A DNA stretch of 64,000 bases. Origin: Solenopsis invicta (taxonomy: Eukaryota; Arthropoda; Insecta; Hymenoptera; Formicidae). The translations under genes were made by a program, and so were the position numbers. This document shows, in pieces, positions 11,410 through 23,280 of the stretch. The DNA is taken from assembly GCF_016802725.1 (NCBI RefSeq), contig NC_052669.1, positions 12,444,770 to 12,508,769 on the forward strand. The letters run 5' to 3'. Under the pieces are notes generated by a model, which was not told where the DNA came from, did no database searches, and worked only from the letters and a program-made list of their open reading frames with translations. Positions within the stretch are counted from its first letter, which is position 1, and every line of letters begins with the position of its first letter.

Positions 11410-12518
11410 CTGAAAATAACAATATTAATAAAATCAACTGATTTCATAAACTGTCATACAACACAGAAACATTGCAGAAACATTACAGAAATATTTTATT
11501 GCAACATTGCAAAATGTTCCTGTAATTGAAGTAACGGTAAAATATCCGTTTTTAAAAATATAACTTTTAGAAACTGTAATACAATAGCAATTGTAATAGC
11601 AGCAATATTATAATATAATAATACTGTACAATACTTTGTAATGTTATAATTAAGGTATTTTTAATTAGAACAAATAATCTCAGACATGTATACAAGTGCC
11701 CAAAGTTAAAAAAATATTTACATAAATTAATTTGGAATGTGCTATTAATAACGTATTAATATAATATGTATTACAGAAGAAAAATAAAGATCGTCAGATA
11801 CGTATAAAATGATAAAATACTATGATATCTTACATAATTTGCGTTGAGTTCTAAGATCGTTAGAATTATTGCGTTACAGACTATTTAGACATGTTGAGTC
11901 GTTACTGGTCATTATTGTTTACTGCGTTTTTGTAAAAATTGAATTTCAGTTTGAAGGTAGCAGCGATTATATACTTTTTATGTAATTTTGAGAAGTATGT
12001 TAGATATTAATTTTTTAATTTTAATCTTATTGAAAGACCTTGACTGTAATTTTCAAATAATGCAATTAAGCTTGATGTATGCCGCAATGTGTGTATGAAT
12101 TTGGCATATAAAATTATATCATGTGAGAGAGGTTATGAGATTGTTACAAGACATTTGTATTACAAACGTAAAACCGCTCTTGTGACAATCTTGTAGTGGA
12201 CGCTGCATCCCAATCAGCACATAATATTTTTTAAATGTTTTTTTAATATTTATTTAATATTAATTTTTCATTGTACAATTCATTATAACAAAAATATTTA
12301 TTAAACATTTATTAAATGTTTATTTAACATTAATTAAATATTTAAAAGAATGATTTAGAGAAAATATTTATTTAATATTTATTTAACGTTTATTTAACAT
12401 TTATTTAACATTAATTAAATATTTAAAATAATGATTTGGGAAAATATTTATTTAACGTTTATTTAACATTTATTTAATATTTATTTCACATTAATTTTTC
12501 ATAAAAAAAATTTTTTTT

Positions 12519-13207
12519 TTAAGGCTCCTGACTCCTCAGCCGAGAACTCCGCATTGACGGTAGCAACATTTCGTCGCGGACAAAATTAGAACTAATACAC
12601 GTGAAACGTGACATTGACGATAAAATGTTATCGTGCATGTCATTTCGTTATTATGTGTTTCATTGTGAAAATATGACTTGTCTCGTATTTACCAAATTCG
12701 TAAAAATAGACCGCGAGTAAAGTTTCTTTGAATTTTATACATAAAAGTACCTTTTTCACTCTTTTCAATAGCTATCCGTGTATTTTCTTGTCTGAATAGA
12801 CGTCACTTTACATGCTTTTTACGACTATTTACTGACTGCTAAACGAAAAAAGGATAGTTGTGACCGATATTTAGAAGTGTTTTAAAGCCATATGATTAGT
12901 CTGTTTTATCCAAATTGGCATTATTTAGAAATGGCACGTCGGACAAAATTGCGTGCTCATGTGTTTTCCTATTTCAATAGCTTCACTTTACATGCTTTTT
13001 ACAACTATTTACTGACTGTTAGGCGAAAAAACGATAGTCGTGACCGATATTTAAAAGTGTTTTAAAGTCATCTGCTTAGTCTGTTTTATCCAAATTGGCT
13101 TTATTTACAAATGGCATGTCGGACAAAATTACGTGTCATTTCACACAATTTCTCGCTTCTGACTTCACGACTTCAATATGGCCGCGGCGAGTTCTCAGGA
13201 GCCTTAA
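12519..13207. mobile_element. TTAA-flanked non-autonomous element with internal duplication
   Basis: It begins TTAAGGCTCCTGA and ends with TCAGGAGCCTTAA, so a TTAA duplication brackets short inverted ends starting GGCTCCTGA. TTAA targets are used by piggyBac and Kolobok elements. The interior has a direct duplication of about 170 bases: the first unit is near 12765-12945 and the second near 12975-13130. They share ACTTTACATGCTTTTTAC, GTGACCGATATTTA and CTGTTTTATCCAAATTGGC. Superfamily is inferred from the TTAA only. Confidence 0.72.
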
Positions 13208-13480
13208 ATATTAATTTAACATTTATTCAACATTAATTTAATATTTATTTCACATTAATTTTTCATTTAAAAAAACATTTTTTAAAAACATTAATTTATC
13301 ATTTATTCAACTTTAACTTAATATTTATTTAATATTTATTTTAATTTTTTTTAAATAAACACTTTTTAAACGTTTATTGAATGTTGTTTAAGTATTTATT
13401 TTTCATGAATTATTTAATTAAAAAAATGATTTTAGTAAGCATTTTTAAAATTTTTATTTAATATTTATTTCATGTTTATT

Positions 13481-14470
13481 TAACCCTTAAACACACCGAT
13501 CCTGTAAAATACGGAAACACATTTTCGGGTCTGGGAGACTTTTTCAACTTTGAGAAACTATAATTTTGATTACAATCAATTTTTTAGAATTTTTTTTTTT
13601 TAAATAAAAATTCAATATCTCATGAGTGTGACTGCACAATCAGCATTGCCAAAAAAATAATTTATTGTGAAGTTATAAAGGCAAAACTATTAAGCAAAAA
13701 TGAAAAATTGGTCAAAAATCTACTTTTCCTTCAAAAAATCATATCTTCGCAACAAAAAACTTTTAAGGACTTTCAAATACGGCGTTTTAAAGCTAAAGAG
13801 TCACACTTTCAAAATAAAATTTGGCAAAGTCATTCCTTTTAAAAAGTATAATTATGTAACATGGAGAATATGAGGTATTTTTGGGCATCTAAAAATTTAC
13901 TTAAAAAAAAAAAATCATATCTTTGCAATGAAAAACTTTTAAAGACTTTGCAATACGGCGTTTTAAAGCTAAAGATTCGTACTTTCAAAAAACAAATTAT
14001 ATCATTGTCATTTCTATTAAAAAATGTACTTATGTAACAAGGCAAATATGAGGAATTTTGATTAAATCGTGTCTAAAATTAAAAATTAATATGTTTCATG
14101 ATATATTTCGGAAAAACTCCCTTTTCTACAGCATTTTTTAGTATTCCAACTTTAGACAGAGTATATGCGAGTAATATCTGCGAATCGACTTGTTCGAACG
14201 TATTTTGTCCAGCTTTTATATAAAATACTCACAAAAAATGTTTCACTTACACACTATATGAGTCGCATTGACCCTAACAAAACTTTGTTGCCGAGCCATT
14301 CAAATTCTAGTTGACCAAAAAAGTTGATCAACCATATTAATCGAAAGAGGAGATTTCCAACTTTTTTTACGTTTTGGTCCAAGCCTCCTATCTCATTTCG
14401 TCTTCACACAGGAAGCGTTCGAAAATTCATATGGGGTCTCTCAAACCCACTTACGTGTTTAAAAGTTAAT
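13481..14470. repeat. ~1-kb element with two ~220-bp tandem units
   Basis: Two adjacent units, near 13735-13900 and 13910-14080, share AAATCATATCTTYGCAA, AATACGGCGTTTTAAAGC and TTATGTAAC. The ends read TTAACCCTTAAACACAC on the left and, complemented, TTAACTTTTAAACACGT on the right, with a second similar block (GGGTCTGGGAGAC and GGTTTGAGAGACC). It therefore looks like a degenerate terminal-inverted-repeat element inserted into the ATTTA array. There is no coding sequence. Confidence 0.5.
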
Positions 14471-14756
14471 ATTAATTTTTTTATTTATTTTTCATCTATA
14501 AAATTATGTTTATTTATTATTTATTTAACATTTAAGCTATTTATTTTTCAATTATTATTGATTTTAAAATTCACTTAAAAAATGTTTCAATACCATCTAT
14601 AAAAATCAGTAAAAAATTAACTCAATTATATATATTTATATAAATAATATACTTTAATTATATATTCGTATATTTCGTCTTTTCAATAACATGTATTGAC
14701 CTGATCTATCAGTAATGTACATGTATTAGCACAAAGTGTTTACAGATCATCACGGG

Positions 14757-14836
14757 GGATCGGTTTGCAGCGATCACAGAGGTCAAGCAACGTTCACCGG
14801 AATCGCAACTTGAATGGGTGACCGCATGGAATTTCC
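14757..14836 (+). repeat. 5S rRNA-derived sequence (5S-type SINE or 5S pseudogene)
   Basis: The stretch GATCGGTT, CGATCACAGAGGTCAAGCAACG and ACTTGAATGGGTGACCGC, in this order and spacing, resembles the 3' two-thirds of animal 5S rRNA, including its internal promoter. AGGTCAAGCAACG corresponds to box A and the ATGGGTGACCGCATGG region to box C. The loop B/C core is diverged and the 5' third is not recognisable. A-rich sequence follows immediately. This fits a 5S-derived SINE head or a retro-inserted 5S pseudogene, not a functional 5S gene. Confidence 0.6.
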
Positions 14837-15424
14837 AAAAAAAAATTCTTAAGAAAAAACCTTAATATTAAAACAACATTTGTTTAATGTTAAAAAGGAC
14901 TCAATCCACAAATTTTAAGGCTTTTGAAAAATTTTTCTATTGCAAAAGTTTAAAAAAATTTTTTTTTTTATATTGTTTTGCTCATTTATGCTTCCTTAAA
15001 CAAACGTTTCTTTAACGTTTAATAAACGTTTTCTTTAAATGTTTAAAAAACGTTTTTATAATATTTAAAAAACATTTTTTTAAACATTAAAATAAACATT
15101 TTTTTAATGAGAAAAAGGGCACTTAACGTTTTAATTATTTTTAACGTTTTTATAAATATTTTTTAAATGTTTTTGAAAACATTTTTTAAGTATTGTGTGC
15201 TAATTGGGATACTGTTTACTAATAGTAAAAAAATTATTAAAAAAAATAATTTTTTAATTATTTCTCAAGTTGGATGGTTTTTTTAAACCAAAGAAATAAC
15301 TTTTAAAAAACTATTTTTTTTCAAATGAAATATATTTCATAAAATGTTCATAAAATAAATGTTCTTGTTTTGTGGCACTCATTAGTATGTAAAAATTATG
15401 AAGAATCATTAATTTGTAATTTTT

Positions 15425-17480
15425 TATAATTAAAAGTGCCTCTTGTAACATTAATTGTTAGTATTCCATGATCTTTTCACACAGAAACGCATCCTTTTTA
15501 CACTTTTTAGTAAATTATAAATTATGATCATTCCATATGTATATCATTCTTTACATATATAAACTTTTACCTATAATATACGTGTGTGAAGTTAGCATAT
15601 CATATTTTGGCATCCCATAAAACAAGGACAGTTCTGCTTGCATCCACTATAGTTTTACAGTTCTGGATAATTTTTAGCAATAGTTCTATCGAATTACACT
15701 AAAAAAAAATATTTAAAAAAATGAGATGCTAAGTTCTCGTTACACCTTCCAGCATCTCATCGAATTTCGAATGTATGAACCATAAACTACGAATATTCAA
15801 AGAGTTCTACTGTTTCCACCCATCATATCAATAGTTGTGGCCATGAAAACAATAAAAAAATTTTTTTATTATTATTAAATACATTTCACACGCTGGAATG
15901 TAACATGCTTGCGTCACTATCGATAGTTTTCAGACCCTAATCACACATACATTATAGTTCTATCAAAAAACAATAACAAAACTATTTATTTAAAATTATT
16001 ATACAGGTCAAAAGTGCTAAAATATGATATTCTAGCGTCACTATCGATAGTCCTAGGTTTGTACGAGCATAAAATCATAGTTATTAGTCCCGAATATTAC
16101 ATACATTAGTTCTATAAAAAAAAAAAAAACAATAACTATACTATTTATTTATAATCAATTTATTATTTTTTAATAGAACTGTGATGTATGTGATACTGGG
16201 GCCTAAGAACTATAATTTCATGCTCGTACAAACCCAAAACTATTGATAGTGACACTAGCATATCGTAATTAAGCACTCTCGACGTGTATAATAATTATAA
16301 ACAAATGGTTTAACAATTGTTTCTGGTTAGAACTGTAATGTATATGATAAAAGAAAGTGAGAACTATAATTTCATGCTCATTCAAACCCAGAACTATCGA
16401 TAGTGACGCTAATATTTAAGCACTTTGGACGTGTATAATAATTATAAACAAATGGTTTAATAATAGTTTCTGAATAGAACTATAATGTATATGATACTAA
16501 GGAGTGAGAACTATGATTTCATGCTCGTTCAAATTCAGAACTATAGATAGAGAGGCTAGCATATCACATTTAAGCACTCTGGATGTGTATAATAATTATA
16601 AACAAACGGTTTAATAATTGTTTCTGGATAGAACTGTAGTGTAAATGATACTAGGGAATGAGAACTATGATTTCATGCTCGTTTAAACCCAGATCTATCA
16701 ATAGTGATGCTATCTTATCACATTTAAGCACTTTGGATGTGTATAATAATTATAAATAAATAGTTATTGTTTTTTGATATAACTAATATGAAAGTGATAT
16801 AAGAGACTGAGAACTATGAATTTTTTCTCGTACAAAACCAGAACTATTGATAGGGAAACTAGCATATCACATTTAAGCACTTTGGACGTGTATAATAATT
16901 ATAAATAAATAGTTTAGTTATTGTTTTTTGATAGCACTGTAATGTATGTGATATTAGGGACTGAGAATTATCAATAGCATCTTTGTTTTATGGGATGCCA
17001 AAATATGATATGTTACATTTTAGCGTATGAAATGCATTTAACAAGAACCAGAACTATTGATATAATGGATAAAAACAATAGAATTCTTTGAATATTCGTA
17101 GTTTATGGTTCATACAATCAAAATTCGATGAGATGCTGGAAGGTGTAACGGAAAGTTAGCATCTCATTTTTTTAAATATTTTTTCGGTGTAATTCGATAG
17201 AACTATTGCTAAAATTTATCCAGAACTGTAGAACTATAGTGGATGCGAGCAGAACTATCCTTGTTTCATGGGATGCCAAAATATGATATGCTAACTTCAC
17301 ACACGTCTATAAAATGATTGGTAAAACTCTATAATTAACAAATTGGTATTGATAAGAATTGTATTGTAAGATTGGTATTGATAACACAATCGCGTTATTT
17401 ACTGAGTTGTTAAAAAAAAAACAAAACCTATTCCATCCCCTTCTTTTCTCTATATAATACGTACTATTGCATAAAATATG
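15425..17480. repeat. Dispersed intronic repeat, copy 2, split by a foldback element
   Basis: 15425-15579 and 17316-17480 together match 1-440. The match breaks exactly at the foldback element, so the repeat was in place before the insertion. Confidence 0.6.
15580..17306. mobile_element. Foldback transposon with 9-bp TSD and internal satellite
   Basis: Very long inverted arms begin ACGTGTGTGAAGTTAGCATA and pair with 17306 downward for about 270 bases with few mismatches (15580-15850 and about 17030-17306). The 9-bp flanks CTATAATAT (15571-15579) and CTATAAAAT (17307-17315) match at 8 of 9 positions. Inside is a satellite with a period of about 152 bases centred on ACTATCGATAGTGACGCT. Plus-oriented units have that motif near 16241, 16394, 16543, 16694 and 16847, and two opposite-oriented units lie near 15919 and 16040. 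A 9-bp TSD and long arms fit Mutator-like or Foldback elements. No ORF is present. Confidence 0.85.
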
Positions 17481-18062
17481 TAATATAATACGTGTTAATA
17501 TATCATTGATAGTGCAATTGCAAATTTATAGTCATATAATTGTTTTCTTAACTTTTGATATTTGTACACATGTCTTACAGATTGTTCGTGATTTAAATAC
17601 TATATGTAAAACGTTGCAATTTTTAAAAAGCCTTATTATTACAATTTAATATTAAAACTTTACTATAAGTTCAAAATTATAAAATTAAATTATATTTTGT
17701 TTCAAAAAATTTTTCTTAATGCAGAAATTGTTACTACTAAGCATTTCAAAAAATCGCTCTACATTACTAATCACGTAACTAAGACTCGTACATAAATAAA
17801 GTATAGATTCTTATATAAAATTATTTATAAGCTTGATGAATCAAAAAATATGTATACATGTACACAAATATTTATATATAAAATCTTAGTAGTTTATTTT
17901 CACAATAAATTTAAGATATTGCTGCAACATTGCATTCTTAAAATTATATTACAAATCTATATTTTAACAATGTTTCTAAAACATTGTATCGTAATACGAA
18001 AGGTTATATTGCTGCAAAATCCTGTGCTATATGAACTGTTATCACATCCGAAGACTTATTAC

Positions 18063-18388
18063 CTGCCGGGTCTATATAACTTGCTATGCAAAATATTATC
18101 CATCATTCCGCCAGTATTACCAATTTTAAAACAGCCCGGTTTTACTCCTCCTACAGTTGCTGGTCCAATTATAGTCACGTTCTTTCGTTGTGCCGCTAGA
18201 ATTAATTTTCTAGTCATATTTTCTGGTATACCTTCCGCGATTATAGCGATCGTTCTGATTTGCGGAAATTGTAGCGTTTCCATGGTGCTTTCATAAGCAC
18301 TTCTTAAAGAGGCAAATGTAACCATCACATCTGCGTCCGTATGTTTAGCCATAGCATCTTTCATTTGTTTATAAACAGGAATAAGAAC
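18063..18388 (-). CDS. ATPCL: ATP-citrate synthase, internal exon (CoA-binding module)
   Basis: This 326-base exon encodes VLIPVYKQMKDAMAKH followed by FASLRSAYESTME, IAIIAEGIPE and TIIGPATVGGVKPGCFKIGN, ending LYRPG plus two bases of a split serine codon. These are hallmark blocks of the CoA-binding and nucleotide-linked domain of ATP-citrate lyase, shared with the alpha subunit of succinyl-CoA synthetase. The acceptor TGTAAACAG precedes GTTCTTATT, and the donor GTAATA follows GGCAG. Phase matches the neighbours at 50356 (complete codon) and 11409 (split AG|T). The reading frame is intact. Confidence 0.96.
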
Positions 18389-18733
18389 CTGTTTACAGAA
18401 AATAACATATATATTTATATTAATGTTGATAATATTACCAATACTTATATTATAATAATAATATTTACATTTAACTATTATAATATGATAAAGATATCAA
18501 CTATATATAAAATATACACAGCTGTACTAGCGAAAATGAAAGAAAGAGGTTAAGAGTAATGGCGATGATATTATCAAATCAAGGATTTAAAGAGGAAAAA
18601 AATGATAGATAAAATATATGTTCTAAACCATCTCATAAATAGATAATTAAAAAAAAAGGTTCGAAGTTAGTAATAATATCTTATCTGAAAGCAGCTTTTA
18701 ATAACAATAGTAAATAGAAAAGTATTGATAAAA

Positions 18734-19129
18734 CGAGGAGATAATCACTCAGAAAATAAGTGTACACCGGACTTCAAGATTTCATCGGAATTCATCGAAC
18801 TTCGCGGAATTCGGACTTCATGGGGTTATACCGGACTTCACCGAACTTCGCGGACTTCATGTACTTCATCAGACTACGACTTCATTAAATTACGTTGGAT
18901 TTCATCAGACTACGACGGACTTCATCGGACTTTGCCGGATTTCATCAGACTTCGCCGGACTTCATCAAACTTCATGGACTTCGTGAACTTCGGACTTTAT
19001 CGGACTACGTTAGACTTCATCGGACTACGCCGGATTTCGCCGGACTTCATCAAACTTCGAGAAATTCAAAGGAATTCAACGGACTTCTAGCGGGTTGTAC
19101 ACCGGAATACAAGAGTGGTTACCTCCTCA
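18734..19129. mobile_element. Array-bearing MITE, copy 1 (8-bp TSD TGATAAAA)
   Basis: The ends read CGAGGAGATAATCACT on the left and, complemented, TGAGGAGGTAACCACT on the right. They are flanked by a perfect 8-bp duplication TGATAAAA (18726-18733 and 19130-19137). After a short lead-in CAGAAAATAAGTGTACACC, the whole interior consists of a degenerate short unit like CGGACTTCATC with variants CGGACTACG and CGAACTTCG, ending ACGGACTTCTAGC. Open frames through it in two phases are repeat artefacts. The copy at 50989-54778 has the same lead-in and ending. Confidence 0.85.
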
Positions 19130-19962
19130 TGATAAAAATAAAAATGAAATCAAGAGAAGTGAAAGATGGATTTATAAAAAAGGTAGAAAAGATATAAAAA
19201 GAGATAAGAAGTAGGCTGAGAAAAAAAAGTTTCTGGATTAAAAGCGAAGCAGGAGTGTCTGCTGACAAAGGAAAGATACGCAAGTAAAATTATTGATTTC
19301 ATTAAATTGTGAATATGTTATATCATATACCTTCTACTTATTTACGGTAAACCAACTTGTTACCATGCGAAATAGTTAATGAGAAATAATTGTTCAAAAT
19401 TTTTTTGTGCACTGTATGTACCTAATTCATAAAACTGAATTGCAAGTAGTATGTGTAGTCAAGTAGGTTAGGTAATTTTTTACGATATAAATACGTTACG
19501 TGACATGGGTCAAATCTTACGTTTTCCAATTTTTTGCATTTAAAAAAATTGACGATTAACAATAGATTAATGTAATAAATTAATAGCTAAATTAATTAAA
19601 TTTAATTAATTAAACTTAAAACATAGTTATTAAACTTTTATTAAAAGTTTAATGATTACATTTTTACAGCTTATTATTAAAATTACTTGTATATTTTTAA
19701 ACTTATAATTAAAAAAAGGAAAAAAATTACTGATTTGTAATTAAAAAAAAAAAATAATTATTTTAATTATATACCAAATTTTATTTATATAAAATAACGT
19801 ACAATACAATAAAATTACACCAATATTATAAACAAATTCAATGTAAAGTGCTAATAATGAACCAGGCACTGGATATTCATATGTACAATATATTTAAAAA
19901 ATATATATATTAAATATCAAATTAAAAATATAAATATTAATATATTTATTGCATACATTTTC

Positions 19963-20561
19963 GGTCATTTGGTTTTGACCATCTTTAGTATACATAAATT
20001 TGCGAATAATATGTCATAATACATAATCAAGATATTATCAAATATTGTTACGCCATTAAATATACAAATAATTGTGCAGTTACATCTTATTGTCAAAGTT
20101 TAATGTAAAACAGTCAGTACAATTTTAGTTTTACGTTATTTTTTTTTAAGCATGTTACGACAACAGAAATGTATAGACATTAGAGTGTCTGTGCAACGAA
20201 CGAAAAAGCAAAATGTTCTTTCAAAAGATAGACTTCTAATAAGCGGCAAATAATAAAAAAAATTTGTATTGTGTGTTTTATATTAGACTTCAATAATTTA
20301 GATGCAACTACACAATCACTTGTACATTTAATGACGTAATAGTACTTGAGAAGCCCTGATTGTGTAATTAGGGAAGCATCCATTTGGACACAGTACAATT
20401 GGACACAGCCAATCACAGCGACTGGTGCCTAGTAATTTTTCTTCTGTTCAAACGCTGTGAGTGATTTGTGTCTAATTGTACTGTGTCCAAATAAATGCTT
20501 CCCGTGTAATTAGATTATTTGCAAATTTATGTATATTGAAGATGGTCAAAACCAAATGACC
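19963..20561. mobile_element. Inverted-repeat element hosting a nested MITE
   Basis: Left end GGTCATTTGGTTTTGACCAT and right end complement GGTCATTTGGTTTTGACCAT match, with pairing extending through ATACATAAATTTGC. The right arm is at about 20519-20561. The MITE at 20371-20503 is inserted inside. The target duplication of the outer element is not clear. Confidence 0.75.
20371..20503. mobile_element. 133-bp MITE with 9-bp TSD
   Basis: It starts GGGAAGCATCCATTTGGACA and its complemented end is GGGAAGCATTTATTTGGACA; arms pair for about 50 bases. An exact 9-bp duplication GTGTAATTA flanks it (20362-20370 and 20504-20512). There is no coding capacity. Confidence 0.85.
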
Positions 20562-22062
20562 TAAACAGTGACAGCAAAAAGATTTGTTTTTTAGTTTATT
20601 GTTTGGACCTCGAAATTCAAACTTTTCTTATGCCAAATAGTACTATATAATGGAACATTAATCCCAGAGAAATTTTAAGATGAGCATAAGCGCGGTTCCG
20701 GAGATATAAAAGATTGAAAGTGATGGTTTCTCACACTTCATGAAAGTACACGAAACTCTTTAAGTATTCAAACCAAGGAATAAAATATAACATATATAAC
20801 AAAGTAAAACATCATTTCTTATAAATTTTTAAGCCAGATTGAAATATAACCTTAGTTCTCGTTTAGTATGAAAATTCGAGATAAATGGAATTGAAGTGAC
20901 ACGTGACACCGCCTTTCACGGATCGAGATATTTTTCTACGGAGAGTCCCCTTGCCTCTCACAGATTGGGGTGCTCTTTTAATGTGTGTCCCCTTGCCTTT
21001 CACTATGCAAAGTTGTTTTGTGAATCGTGATAGATACATTGCATATTTCAGAATTGGGTATTTGTATCCAAATTCAAGAAAACATACAATTGTCATTACA
21101 TGACTGCAACAATCTGCAGTCCGAGCACCACTTTGACAAGTACAATAGTACTCACGAATAGAATATATCTCGTCCAGTTTTTGCTTTATTTACCAAAATA
21201 AAAATGTAATGATACTGAACACCACAATAACAAAATTTCATATGCGCCTTAATCAATGTAGGTTCTTCAACTAAAATGCCATACTTCTCACAGTTCAAAG
21301 CTATCGAGGTGCTTCGGTCTTGGATTAAACTTCTGCACCAAGAATATTCCTTCTTTCTGATGTTCTGCATAGTATGAAATCGCATTGCGTATTTGATAAG
21401 GTCCGAGACTGAAGTAACTAGTACAGATCATCTATCGGAAGTTCAGGAAATCCAATAAGTCGATTATTTTCTTCATTATCGAGTGATGTATACTTGACTC
21501 TAAAGAATGGTGCTCTCAGTTGAGGAAGATTGAATTCTTGGACGATAAAAAAAAATAGCGGTGAATAATAGATCGTTGAAACAACGGTGAATAGTAGATT
21601 GTTCATTCTCTAAACAATTAATGAAGCCATACGATAAAATATGTCCTCAATATACATGAACTTATATGAACATCAACAACGTATTTTTCTTTATGCAATA
21701 TATCCTAACTGGAAATCATGACTTTCACTCCCTTGTATCTTCGGAATCGTACCTATGATCATTTTGAAATTTTATTGAGATTAATGTTTCATATAATAAT
21801 ACTATTTGGTATAAAAAAAATTTGAAATTTGAGGTCCAAAAATGAATTAAATTTGCTATCCCCCCTTTTATTTAATATTTTCATAAAAATATATTATAGT
21901 ACACGCAGACATTTAGTGTCTGGCTCATTACACTGGCATTTTACATTGAATTTGTTTATTTCATTTGAGTCTATAATTTAAGATTCATAAATTAATATTA
22001 TATTTAATAATATTGTATTAAAATTAACAATAAAGTAAATTATGATAAATAAATAATATAAA

Positions 22063-22466
22063 CGAGGGGAAATTCACAGCCGGCATTGGTGTACAAAATT
22101 TCGGCAGTGGACTGCCGAAAAAAGTAAGCAGTGATCTATAATATTGACGGCATTGTCGTCAGTGGTTGGGGAGTGGTGAGCTCACTTCAGAGTCGGTTTT
22201 TCGATCATGGGGTTGAGCACAAAAATTTTTGAATACTTCGGGAAAGCTTTAGAATTCTTGTGCAGGCATTGGCGTATGATAATGGGCACGCGGTAGTGTT
22301 CATAATTGCATGGCATTGCCTTAATTTTAATATAGGATTGACGGCATTGTAGGCATTGACTAACAATAAGCATTGTCGGCAGTGTACAAAAATGTCGGCA
22401 GTGTTTTACAGCAATGCCAAAAATCGGCATTGGTGTACAAAATTTTGGGTTGTGAATTCCCCCTCG
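22063..22466. mobile_element. Array-bearing MITE, CGGCATTG type (8-bp TSD)
   Basis: The ends CGAGGGGAAATTCACA and, complemented, CGAGGGGGAATTCACA are flanked by a perfect 8-bp duplication AATATAAA (22055-22062 and 22467-22474). The interior is made largely of degenerate words CGGCATTG and CGGCAGTG, with TGGTGTACAAAATTT near both ends. The design matches the element at 18734-19129, but the internal repeat unit is different. Confidence 0.85.
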
Positions 22467-22914
22467 AATATAAATTAAAATCCGTATTTAAGCTTTTAAA
22501 AATCATTATTCATAAAATATTAAAAAATTTTAAAAATACATACAATTATCTAAGGATTAAAATACAAATCAATAGACAAGTCAATTTAAGTCAATGCTAA
22601 TCAATAAATAAAAAAGTAAATAATTAATAATAATTAAATAAATAAATAATTAAATAAGTTACGGAACTTGATAAAAAAATTATATTTACTATTAGTCACA
22701 TTTTTGTTTATTATTACATACAGAGTAATTCAGAATAATTAGTTGTCCTTCAAGAGACGTATTCCTGGTCGAATTCTAAGAAGATTTTTCCTTTGGCAAA
22801 AATTTAGCAAAGACTTAGATTTCAAGACATAAGCCGATTAAGTTAGCGTATCACGGGCCGTATACAGAAGATACGCAGGGGCGGCGCACTCACTGTTATG
22901 CGCGATTATTATTT

Positions 22915-23280
22915 AATATAAAATGTTTTTTTTTTAATCAAAAAATTTAAAAATGCTTTTTATTATTAAATAAATTAAAATTTCTTATGAACACAAAAAA
23001 ATATATCCAGCACCTGTAATATTGTTACAGAAAAACGAATGTAAAGTCAGTAGCGTAGCATGCGGCGTTAGGATGTTATTACACTCGGGTCCTAGGTTCG
23101 ATCCCCGAGGATGAGACTTCTTTTCATTTAAAGCTTACACTTATTTTTAAATTATTATATATAATTTTTAAACGTTTTCAATTACTTAATATAAAATATG
23201 TTATTTTTTTAAATCAAAAAATGTAAAAATGCTATTTATTATAAATTAAATTAAAATTTCTCATAAACACAAAAAAATAT
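22915..23280 (+). repeat. tRNA-derived SINE (family 2), tail plus next copy
   Basis: A tRNA-like head at about 23045-23115 has TAGCGTAGCATG (A-box-like) and GGTTCGATCCC (a good B box). It is followed by a tail whose AT-rich end (AAATCAAAAAATGTAAAAATGC and CATAAACACAAAAAAATAT) also occurs just upstream at 22917-23007. So the end of one copy directly precedes another copy. This is Pol III-type SINE architecture. I do not see a foldable tRNA. Confidence 0.6.

Larger units (their letters stand above)
12209..15208. mobile_element. 3-kb composite element with CCCAATYAGCACA ends
   Basis: The left end CCCAATCAGCACATAATATT and the reverse-complemented right end CCCAATTAGCACACAATACT are inverted repeats. 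AT flanks both sides (12207-12208 and 15209-15210) as a possible 2-bp duplication. The interior consists of degenerate copies of a short unit like ATTTATTTAACATTTA at 12240-12510, 13207-13480, 14465-14580 and 15000-15190. Separate insertions split it: a TTAA-flanked element, a 1-kb tandem-repeat element and a 5S-like block. No protein is encoded. Confidence 0.7.
11410..18062 (-). other. ATP-citrate synthase intron, 6.7 kb
   Basis: This intron lies between the exons at 18063-18388 and 10890-11409. The stretch 11450-12200 contains AT-rich sequence with loosely repeated words such as CAATATT and ATTGCAG and nothing I can name. The stretches 12209-15208 and 15580-17306 are the nested elements described separately. 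The stretch 17480-18060 is AT-rich and featureless apart from a few ATTGCTGCAACATTGC-like words. Confidence 0.85.

Noticed and set aside
10827..11447. Longer reading of the ATP-citrate synthase frame beyond the splice sites
   Set aside because: Conservation stops exactly at the AG acceptor (11410) and GT donor (10889). The extra residues are intron.
15900..16990. Regularly spaced palindromic motif resembling a CRISPR-like array
   Set aside because: The period is about 152 bases with no unique spacers. It is a satellite inside a foldback transposon in an animal intron.
18725..19197. Two overlapping open frames with FHRTS / GLHRTSPDF-like repeats
   Set aside because: They are translations of the degenerate CGGACTTCATC array inside a MITE. 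The same happens at 54507-54819.
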